64,000 nucleotides of DNA, from assembly GCA_022495995.1 (NCBI GenBank), contig JAFEMH010002576.1:62001-126000 (forward strand), in the 5' to 3' direction. Shown here piece after piece: positions 55,483 to 64,000 of this stretch (position 1 is its first letter; each line of letters starts with the position of its first letter). Source of the DNA: Adenophora triphylla var. japonica (lineage: Eukaryota; Streptophyta; Magnoliopsida; Asterales; Campanulaceae). A program made the translations under genes and the position numbers. The notes under the pieces were generated by a model, which had not been told where the DNA came from, made no database searches, and was given only the letters and a program-made list of their open reading frames with translations.

Positions 55483-56690
55483 TATGAAGTATGCACAATT
55501 TAAATTTAATCTTTTATAAATAAATAACTAATTTAATATATTTAAGTGTAACGTGGATGACATGTGATGATTTAACGAAAAAATCTAACATTTTGTAATA
55601 ACCCTAATATCTTTTCTTTTATTTTATTTAATTGTTAAATGTTATTTTGTTAAGTGTCTTATTTTATTAAATATGGATTTATTCCTATATGGACTTGAAT
55701 AGTGTGGGTTAAGTTTGGGGAAAACCAAAAGGCAACTAGGTGTCATAAAACCTTGAGGCTCTTGGAGTTCGTAACGGCTAAAGTCTCTTGGCCTTCATAA
55801 CCGACTCCATGCCAAGGATAAAAGAGGGAGGCGGCCAGGTGAAGAGGTTTAGAGAGAGAGAAAGACCTTAGAGAGAGAGGGCGACAAAAGAAAGAAGAAA
55901 GAAGAAGAGAAGGAGAAAGAAAGGAAGAGAAAGAGAAAGAAGGAAGAACATTCTAAGTTGAATCGAAAAGGTAAATCATTCAACACTTCCTAGTTATTGT
56001 TTTCTATATAGATGATTCTAGAAAACATAGAACCCTAGATTCAAGATCTATGATTATGGTTTGATCAAATATGATTATTGATAATGAATGAGTATTGATA
56101 TTATATCTAATCTTTGGCGAACATTGAATTGGATTGGGCATGATAAATCTTAAAGATGAACTAGGATTTTCATGCTAGAAGAAAAGAAAGAGGAGTAGGT
56201 TTTATGTGTGTGTATGTGTGTATGCCGTGTGTGTGTGTTTTAGGGTTAGTGGGTGTAGTGTGTGTTTGTGGGTGCTGTGAATAGTAATCTGTCTGTGTAG
56301 TGTGTGTGCTGTGAATAGTAATCTGTGTGTGTAGTGTGTGTTGTGTGTTCTGTGAATAGTGTAATTAGTGTGAGAAAAGTCACAAAAAGGAATTGAATAA
56401 GGTTTGTAAGCCTAGAAACCCTAAGGGTAATTTGGAAAACCAAAAAGGGGACACTAGTTAACCTTAAAAGGAGTTAAAAGAGGAATAGCTCATAGGTTAA
56501 TAAGATGATTTAGAATGGGTAATTAAAGTAAATAGGAATTACTTTTATCCTAAGAAGTATTTATTTGCATGATTGTAGATTTGTGCAAGGATCCGTTGCA
56601 AGGAAACGCAAGCGATAAAGGTAAGGGATTACGTTCTTTAGACTTTTGGTTTCAATCCTTGAGTTAGGATTCCATGTTTTTAAAAGTATA

Positions 56691-56927
56691 CTCCCTCCGT
56701 CCCACCGTAGTGTAGACTTTTGATCAAATTGACCAAACTTTGACCAATAATTTTAGCACAAAATAATAATCCTAACGAAAATCTAAAAATGGTTATTGTA
56801 TCACAATTAAGATTATTTTCGATTTCAAGTTTTAGATTTTCATTAGGATAATTATTTTGGGCTAAAATTATTGGTCAAAGTTTGATCAATTTGACCAAAA
56901 GTCTACACTACGGTGGGACGGAGGGAG
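56691..56927. mobile_element. Stowaway-like MITE forming a long hairpin
   Basis: The ends CTCCCTCCGTCCCACCGTAG and CTACGGTGGGACGGAGGGAG are exact inverted repeats. Pairing continues through TGTAGACTTTTGATCAA almost to the centre. TA flanks both sides. It is the best-preserved MITE in the window and is inserted in the solo LTR. Confidence 0.95.
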
Positions 56928-57733
56928 TATATGCTACCAAGTGGCAGATAGTGTTTTTAAAATGATCCCTCGTATGATCGTTCTTTGTTGAATCTTACCC
57001 TTGATATGTTTTGTTCAATGGGTATCTAAAGTAATTGAAATTGATTAATGTGTTCTTGTACCTGTGAACACCATATGTGGAAATTACTATACCTGATTGA
57101 AAAGGGTATAGTTGGCTATATCTGATTGAAAAGGATATAGTAGCTTTGTCTAATTGAAAATGACTTAGCAAGAATTAGTCTGATTAAAAATGACTTTATG
57201 AGAATTAGTCTAATTCCTGAAAAGGACTTAGACGCTTATACACTACTTGATGAAGTAGTTGACTATCATGATATGTCGGGATAAGGGAGCGTCCTGAACA
57301 GGCTTGGAGTCTCTTATTCAAGGATCACCCTGAAAAGGTGTATCAAGGTCACCCTGAAAAGGTGTAACGTTACTTTGAAATTGACGGACTTGTGTGAATA
57401 CAGTCTTCATTACATATATTTTTGTGATAGTGCCACCACTTGTTACTTGAAAAGTATCTTTCGTTATTGTACTCGTACTTGTACTTTAATTGATATAGCT
57501 ATCATGTCGTTGAATAATTCGATTGGTTCGTTCTTTCGGTCATCTTTCCTTAGTACCCGGAGAGATTCCGTATGAACTTACTGAGCATTGTTCGCTCACC
57601 CATTTTTCTTATTTTTCCCTCCCAGATAAGCGGTAGGAGAAGTTGATCGGTCGCAGGGATAACGGCTTGAATCGGGGTTAGGGTTTGGTATTAATCATTA
57701 TGTACTTATCGAGCTAGTGGGTTGTACTAGCCG

Positions 57734-57850
57734 TTAAGGTTGAAAGACAGTTATTTTCCGCATTTGAATTATGGTTAGATGTACTAGCCGTTAAGGTTGA
57801 AAGACAGTTATTTTCCGCATTTGAATTATGATTAGATGTACTAGCCGTTA
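57734..57850. repeat. 57-bp tandem duplication in the solo LTR
   Basis: ACTAGCCGTTAAGGTTGAAA through ATTAGATGT occurs twice in a row, with a third partial copy starting ACTAGCCGTTAAAGT. Confidence 0.9.
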
Positions 57851-58066
57851 AAGTACCCCGATTTAAAAATTTTATTTATGAATTAAATTATGTTTATTGA
57901 TGAAAAGTTGGGATCGTTACACATTTTCATCAAAAATCACTTAACTACCAACTTTTCACGAATTCTAACCCTCAATAACCAAAAAAATATATTGGATAAT
58001 GATTTATAGCTCGGACAATCTCACTCCTTAATAATAGTGTCGTATTTACTACAACATGTCAACAAT

Positions 58067-58472
58067 TGATGTAAATGGGGATGTTAATTATTTTTGTATC
58101 TTTTATTATTTCATTTGTATTTTCGGATTTAATTTTAATTGGTTGATTATAGGTAGTTTTAGAATAGATTTTGAGAAGATTTACTAGTTTTTAAGTCCTA
58201 TTAGGTTACCATATAGGTTAGGAATAATTTTAGAAGGTTTAGGATTCTTTTTCAAGTTTTTTGGGCACTATATTATAGGCCTTCATTGTAATTCCGAAAA
58301 TTAGACTTTTATCAATTAAATTTCAGTTTGCATCCTTGCAAAACCCTTGGTCAATTTTATTGGCTTGCAGAAGGATTTCTTCGGAAGTTCTTGTTATCTA
58401 AGGAATTGCGATTCCTTGCAGAAGGTCTTGATTTCGATCAAGCCTTGATTACTATTCCGTTGGTTTACATCA
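58067..58472 (+). repeat. Left LTR of the short LTR element
   Basis: 406 bp; nearly identical to the right LTR except for small differences near the end (58450-58465). Confidence 0.92.
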
Positions 58473-58504
58473 GTTGGTATCAGAAAAGGCGAGATCCTTG
58501 GACG

Positions 58505-59002
58505 ATGGCCAATTCCGGTCGAGACAACGGAGACAACCTAACCATTATTACCGCAATCTTGGAGCGTATGGAGCGTCAGGATCAAGCAACTAGGGAACGT
58601 ATGGACCGTTTGGATCAAGAGGCTAGAGAGCGCAGAGCAGCCCAAGATCGACAGCATACGGAACTCATGACAGCTTTGGTCGGATTGCGTGTAGGTGGTG
58701 GTGGTGATGTCAACCCACGAAATCGGGCTAGTCCTCGCGGGGAAAATCTCCACCGTGATGATCCGATAGGCGGGGATACTTCGGATAATGTTGAAGGTGA
58801 GGCCAGGGCAGTGCCTCCTCAAGATCAACGACCCAAGATTAGGGCGGATATTCCTGTCTTTAATGGTGAGTTGTCTATTGAAGAAGTTCATGCGCAAGAA
58901 GATATTGTTCTTAAGCGATTGTTGATACTGGCCAAAGAAGAACATGTTGAAGAGGGAATTTGGGCATTAAAGAGGTGGATCTATGTGCAAAGGATGAAGT
59001 AA
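58505..59002 (+). pseudogene. gag: Truncated gag of the short LTR element
   Basis: 166 codons from ATG 58505, just after the primer site. Residues 15-55 are a charged coiled coil built on a repeated DQ-E-RERMDRLDQ pattern. Next comes a Gly-rich linker, then KIRADIPVFNGELSIEEV. That last motif normally opens the gypsy capsid domain, but here the frame soon runs into unrelated sequence and stops. An overlapping frame (58960-59466) holds DENSGTSSFE just before the right LTR, a motif like the C-terminus of gypsy polyproteins. Together they mark a deletion from capsid to the end of pol. Confidence 0.75.
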
Positions 59003-59345
59003 TTCAGGAGATTTTTAATGATGATTTGGAAGATTTGGCGAAAAATCTGCCTAATAGCGTGCCTGCACTAACACTCGAGGGCGTCCGCGTTAGTGCTAGA
59101 GCATCCAGAGGAGGATTAACCGGTTATTTACGCGACTGCGCTGGATTGGAAAAAGAGAAAGTGGAGGTAATTGATGAAGAATATGGAACGGATAATGGAA
59201 GTATATTATTTGATTTTGAAAATATTTTTCTATATCTTACGATGCCAAGAAGTCGAGTTTATTCGAAGTATCTTTTTAAATGGGATGGCAGCTTCCAAAC
59301 ATCGGATGAGAACTCGGGGACGAGTTCTTTTGAAGTGGTGGTGAA

Positions 59346-59757
59346 TGATGTAAATGGGGATGTTAATTATTTTTGTATCTTTTATTATTTCATTTGTATT
59401 TTCGGATTTAATTTTAATTGGTTGATTATAGGTAGTTTTAGAATAGATTTTGAGAAGATTTACTAGTTTTTAAGTCCTATTAGGTTACCATATAGGTTAG
59501 GAATAATTTTAGAAGGTTTAGGATTCTTTTTCAAGTTTTTTGGGCACTATATTATAGGCCTTCATTGTAATTCCGAAAATTAGACTTTTATCAATTAAAT
59601 TTCAGTTTGCATCCTTGCAAAACCCTTGGTCAATTTTATTGGCTTGCAGAAGGATTTCTTCGGAAGTTCTTGTTATCTAAGGAATTGCGATTCCTTGCAG
59701 AAGGTCTTGATTTCGATCAAGCCTATTGTTACTATTCCGCTGCGTTGCTTTACATCA
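59346..59757 (+). repeat. Right LTR of the short LTR element
   Basis: 412 bp, same ends as the left copy. Confidence 0.92.
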
Positions 59758-60051
59758 ACAATTCACTAGATAAAAAAAAATTACTTTTCTCTTTATCTGT
59801 CTTAAAGTATGATTTTTAGTTGATTTATTAATTAAAATGGATAATGATACCCACTTGTCATTATTATAACAAAAACTTCGTATCCACTTTTTCTATCTTA
59901 TTTTACTTTTTATTCTCACAATATTTACTTTTCATTAATTTTTGTGTAATATAAACTAGAAACCTTATTGTGATCTAGAGAATATGAAATACTATATTTC
60001 TTAAGTCTTGTAGTATTCAATTTCAATCTATTTAATTTATTATGAAACAAA

Positions 60052-60532
60052 CCAAAGTGGCCTTGGCCCAGTGGTATGATGGCCCAGTGGTATGATGGTG
60101 GCTTCCCGAAGGGGAGGTCACCGGTTCGATTCCCCTCAAGGGGAATCTCTGTGCTTTAATTCCTATCTTGGGTTTCAGGGTCCTTTGGAGCTTCTCGGGG
60201 CACATCCGTGCTTAAGAAGCGGCATTGGCTTTGGGCTTGTATCCTCGGTGTGGGAGTTCGAATCTTGGCGAGCAAATTTGGAGCTTAATTGGTGTTGTAA
60301 GAGTGATGTAATTGCCTCGGCAGTGAGTGAGCAACCAATGGTGATGTAAGAGTGATGTAAATGCCTTGTAGGAGGGCTCCTTGGGGCTCTGGAGTATAAG
60401 GGTACCGCCACCCCGTCCGCATAGGCACATCCCGCGATTTACCTCCGCCAAAGATACCGAGGGGCCTGCACAGTGGTCCAGATTAGTCCGGCGAAGCCGG
60501 GAACCCGGGTATCAAAAAAATAAAAATAAAAA
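60052..60532 (+). mobile_element. Long tRNA-derived SINE with a duplicated A-box segment
   Basis: About 481 bp flanked by the 15-bp duplication TTATTATGAAACAAA (60037-60051 and 60533-60547). The head has TGGCCCAGTGGTATGATGG twice in a row (A box) and a B box GGTTCGATTCC. The 3' part ends ATCAAAAAAATAAAAATAAA. Much longer than a typical SINE, so the body has an extra unrelated part. Confidence 0.85.
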
Positions 60533-60612
60533 TTATTATGAAACAAAATACTCTCTTCGTTTCAATTGAAAAAATATAAAATTGGTTTTACACGAAAATT
60601 AGAATGACAGTA

Positions 60613-60885
60613 CTCCCTCCGGCTCATTTGAAGCTTCACCTTAGTCAAAACGGGTGTCCCGTTAAAAGCTTCACCTTTCCTAAAATGGACATTTTATATT
60701 ATTATTCCACCCACTAATTCTCTATCCTACTTTACTTTTATACTCACAACACCAATCAACTCACTATTTCCTACCCCACTTTCTCTCTCCAACCTCACTT
60801 TTCATACAACACTTACTCCACTAATTTTTTTCTTAATTTGCGTGTCACCTTCAAAATGGTGAAGGCTTAAATGGGACGGAGAGAG
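60613..60885. mobile_element. Stowaway-like MITE
   Basis: Left end CTCCCTCCGGCTCATTTGAA, right end TTAAATGGGACGGAGAGAG, TA on both sides. Same family as 52668-52966. Flanking arms at 60549-60612 and 60888-60943 resemble the family at 3955-4196, so it lies inside an older MITE. Confidence 0.8.
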
Positions 60886-60942
60886 TATAATAGATTAAGT
60901 GTTGCGAGTATAAAAAGGGTAAGAGGCAGTATAAAAAGTGTA

Positions 60943-61990
60943 AGACTACCCACATTGGTGACTCTCGTGAGAGGGTCACCACGGGTCACAAAAAAAAAAA
61001 GTCACCAAAATGCATGACTCCGGGCAGCCAGCCAACCTAGGTTGGCACAAGTTAGGTCACCAAAATGGGACACATGTCACCCAATGATTGGGTGGCATGT
61101 ATTTATATAAATATATATTTAAAACTAATATATTTTATATAATTGTATAAAATAAAAAATAAAAAATATATCAAAATTCATTTTTTTTATAATTGTATGA
61201 ATAATTATTTTTAATAATTGTACGGATAATTTTAGAAATATTATTACTAATACATTATTTTAAAAAATAAAATGATAAGTATTTTAGGTTAGTTGAAATA
61301 AAGAAAAATAAATATTTTATTAAAAGGTTGGGTCACTGATGAGAGTATATATTATATAAGGTTGGGAGTGTATAAATTAAAGTGAGAGAAATTAATATTT
61401 TATTTGAGGTTGGGTTGGGTTGGGGTAGGATAGTTTAAGACTATCCCCATCAGTGACCCTGACCCAACCCAACCTCAAATAAAATATTAATTTCTCTCAC
61501 TTTCATATACACAACCCCAATCCTATATAATTTATACTCCCATCAGTGACCCAACCCCAACCCAACCTTTTAATAAAATATTTATTTCTCTTTACTCCAA
61601 CTTATCTAAAATACTTATCATTTTATTTTTTTTTAAATAATATATTAGTAATAATATTTTTAAAATTACCCGTACAATTATTAAAATAGTTATCCGTACA
61701 ATTATAAATTCATAATTTATAATTTACTTGATATATTTTTATTTTATTATTTTATATAATTATATAAAATATATTAATTTTAAAAATATATTTATATAAA
61801 AACATGCCACCCAATTATTGGGTGACATATGGCAAAAAAGAAGGAAACAACCTGACCCAACTCACGGATCGGCCAATTGCCCGGAGCATGAAAAACACGT
61901 GACTTTTTTTTTTTTTTTTTTTTTTTGGGTTTTTGTCATTATGGTGGCCTCCTCGGGGTCGCCGATAAGAGGCAAAGAGGGTCACGGATT
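60943..61990. mobile_element. Foldback element of about 1 kb (two head-to-head arms)
   Basis: The left arm (60943-61436) and right arm (61439-about 61990) are inverted repeats with almost no spacer; the centre reads GGATAGTTTAAGACTATCC. Shared blocks include GTCACTGATG, GAGAGAAATTAATATTTTAT, TGATAAGTATTTTA and ACCCAATNATTGGGT. The outer ends are more diverged. There is no open frame and no clear target duplication. It could be one foldback transposon or two copies of a smaller MITE in opposite orientation. Confidence 0.75.
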
Positions 61991-63369
61991 AAAAAAAAAA
62001 CAACTCCAAGTGAAATACTAGAAGGGAAGGGAGGCAATATAGAGGTTAAGGGTGAGCTGTTTTAGTTGATAAGCAATTACGTGGAGGAAGCGGCACACGT
62101 GACGTCTTTGAGCAGACATGCATTGCATGCCATGAAAATGAAAATATTGAAGGAAAACAGACAGACAGACAGACAGACAGCGGCGGGCGAAGTGCGAGTT
62201 CCAATTTGCCATTGACGACGTAAAGACAAAATTATACAGTATTAAATGCTTTCTTCTAAAGCTTATCATATAACATAACCTACCTATCTATGTACTATAT
62301 CTCTTCTTATTCACTCATCTCAACCTACGTAATTGCAATTATTTTAAATAAATATGTATATAAAAAATAAAAATAATATTTGCTTACAATAAATATTTAC
62401 AGAGAACTTAAACATATTTATATTTTATACTTTATAAAGACTATTATAATTAAGAAATTATTTTAACTTATGACTTTTAATGTTTTTATAAAAATATTAC
62501 AACCCTTTTTTTAATAATTAACTATTTATTCATGCTAGTTCAAATAAATTGATACCTTAGAAATACTAAGAGGCCCAATAAGTTAGTCAAGCATCTTTTG
62601 AAGCCATAAACACCATCTTGTACACCACTCTCTCTTTCTCTTAGTTTCGCTTTCATATATTCTAAAATTTTTGTCCGCGTTTTATCTCACCATTTATCAT
62701 AAATTTTACCACGGAAAATCACCAATCTCAAATGTTATACAATCGTTATCATTAGAATCATAAAACCCTCTATATAGCGGCAATTTTAAATGACGTAATT
62801 AAATGACTATTAACATTCGTTGATTTTCAAGGAAAATCCTTATTTTGAAATTTCAACTTAGGTTATTGAAATCAATCAATAACAATTTATATATTATTTC
62901 GAGCCTTCAATTTTGGTGTTTTCAGAATCATTTACTTTTCTTTGATTGAATTAATTTTACTTTGAAATTTTTAAAATTTTGCACTTATTTCATGATATTT
63001 ATGATTGTTTTTAAGAAAATAACTCATTTGTTATAGTTGCATATATATTTCGATATACAAATTAGGATAATTTTTTATTTTTCTCGAAATTTTGTGTAAC
63101 TATATACTATTAGTTTTTACTATTTTTGGTTACAATTTATAAGTTGCAATTTTAATGCTATTTTTATGTCTAATATTTTTAACCGTTATTTCATGATATT
63201 TATAATTAGTTAATAAACAATTAAGTAATTCAAATTTGCTAATTTTTTTTATATAGAAAATAGTATTAATTTTGGGACGAAAGTAATATTCATTTTTGAA
63301 TTGAAGGATTTTTTTTCTTAAAAAGTTGAATTTTTTTCTATCTAAAAAAAAATAAAAAAATGAATATGG
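61991..63369. other. Non-coding AT-rich stretch
   Basis: Holds the ACAG repeat at 62157-62180 and otherwise very AT-rich sequence. An 83-codon open frame on the - strand near 62018-62269 is unsupported. No transposon ends visible. Confidence 0.5.
62157..62180. repeat. (ACAG)n microsatellite
   Basis: Six tandem copies of ACAG. Confidence 0.95.
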
Positions 63370-63540
63370 CTTCCTTCGTCTCATTGAACATTTAAAAAAA
63401 GAATACTACTTTATTCGTCTAAAAAATTAATGTCATCTTAATGTTATAGTTTGAGTCGAATGCACTAACATTACAAACATTAATTTTAGAGGCGAATGAA
63501 GTAGTATTAATTTTTAAAATATTCATTGGGATGAAGGAAG
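63370..63540. mobile_element. Short degenerate MITE with another inside it
   Basis: The outer ends CTTCCTTCGTCTCATTGAA and TTCATTGGGATGAAGGAAG are imperfect inverted repeats. Inside, CTTTATTCGTCTAAAAAATT and AATTTTAGAGGCGAATGAAG form a second pair at 63409-63502, next to TA on both sides. Confidence 0.5.
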
Positions 63541-63965
63541 TAATGCTCTTTTTTTTTTTTATAGAAAATGTAGTATTATTTTTTGGTATTCATTTTTAGT
63601 CGAAAGTAATATTTATTTTTGATATGAATAATATAATTTTTATAGAAGTATTTTTTTAAAGTATTTATTTGAGATGATAAAAATAATATTTCTATTTAGT
63701 TTTATTTATTAATAATTATTATTTTGTAATTTAAAGTAAGTCGGAGTTTGTACCTTGATTTGATTCGTTTGGAGTGGCAACTAGCTGATGGTCTGATTTG
63801 TAATGATGATAAGCCCTATCAATCTGATCTATGTATTGATAATGTAGTGTTTAAGGAAGTTTTTCATAACGTATAAATCTATTTCACTTTTTTGTTGTAT
63901 TTCTTTAATTTTTGTCTTAGAATAACATGTAATGATCCGTACATCGTATGAAAGTAAAACTAGTA
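63541..63965. other. Non-coding AT-rich stretch
   Basis: I see nothing beyond AT-rich sequence with T and A runs. Confidence 0.5.
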
Positions 63966-64000
63966 CTCCCTCCATCCCACCTCAAGGTTCCACCTTTTTC
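63966..64000. mobile_element. Left end of a Stowaway-like MITE, cut by the window edge
   Basis: TA followed by CTCCCTCCATCCCACCTCAA. The remainder lies beyond the window. Confidence 0.65.

Larger units (their letters stand above)
55594..57921. mobile_element. Solo LTR, 2,328 bp
   Basis: Begins TGTAATAACCCTAATATC and ends GGGATCGTTACA, with the 5-bp duplication CATTT at 55589-55593 and 57922-57926. No internal domain, primer site or second copy is present, so it is best read as the product of recombination between two LTRs. TGTAA...TTACA ends are common in plant gypsy elements. It contains a GAGA-rich block (55848-55950), a TG-rich block (56205-56350), a MITE (56691-56927), short repeats of CTGATTGAAAAGG and CACCCTGAAAAGGTGT, and a 57-bp tandem duplication at 57734-57850. 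Confidence 0.85.
58067..59757 (+). mobile_element. Short internally deleted LTR retrotransposon
   Basis: 1,691 bp, flanked by ACAAT (58062-58066 and 59758-59762). LTRs of 406 bp (58067-58472) and 412 bp (59346-59757) start TGATGTAAATGGGG and end TTACATCA. A primer site TGGTATCAGA starts at 58475, matching initiator Met-tRNA in its first ten bases. Between the LTRs only a gag N-terminus and a short C-terminal piece of a pol-like frame remain. Most of gag-pol is deleted. Confidence 0.9.

Noticed and set aside
1..64000. CRISPR arrays, operons or bacterial-type systems
   Set aside because: No regularly spaced repeats with unique spacers; all genes have plant-type introns.

Overview
The window is nuclear DNA of a flowering plant, probably a eudicot. 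It has intron-bearing plant genes, many Stowaway MITEs with CTCCCTCCGTCCC ends, tRNA-derived SINEs of the plant Au type, and several LTR retrotransposons. Only three pieces of host gene are visible. The first is the last exon of an unidentified, probably nucleolar protein (77-368, + strand). The second is a complete three-exon gene for a CCCH zinc-finger plus KH-domain RNA-binding protein, spread over 8.6 kb by transposon-filled introns (1114-9742, - strand). The third is a complete five-exon NRT1/PTR transporter of the NPF7 type (36728-38981, - strand). All splice junctions of the two complete genes were read directly; they give open frames of 314 and 587 residues.

The rest is mostly nested transposons. 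From 15541 to 32914 there is a three-level nest. A Mutator-like foldback element, whose arms include a satellite-like array, was entered by a 15.6 kb Ty1/copia element (15830-31395, duplication AATCA). Its left LTR was then entered by a 7.6 kb gag-only Ty3/gypsy element (17319-24877, duplication CTAGG). Next door, a second Mutator-like element (33229-35867, perfect 9-bp duplication) has a Tourist-like element in its right arm, filled with strand-asymmetric C-rich then G-rich blocks. From 39638 to 52651 lies a 13 kb GC-richer Ty3/gypsy element of the Tat type (duplication GATAA). It has decayed gag-pol on the + strand and a separate antisense reading frame with its own TATA box.

From 52668 onward there are Stowaway MITEs, SINEs, a 2.3 kb solo LTR (55594-57921), a short internally deleted LTR element (58067-59757) and a 1 kb foldback (60943-61990). 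The last 2 kb is AT-rich and shows no gene.

The host genes look functional and the transposons mostly look dead: there are stops and frameshifts in both pol regions. The most interesting items are the antisense frame inside the Tat element, two unrelated LTR elements that each carry a cluster of short palindromes, the satellite-armed Mutator-like element with its internal empty-site comparison, and the NPF7 transporter lacking the ExxER motif. Coordinates of element ends come from reading terminal repeats and target duplications by eye. Family names are from recognised motifs, not database searches.
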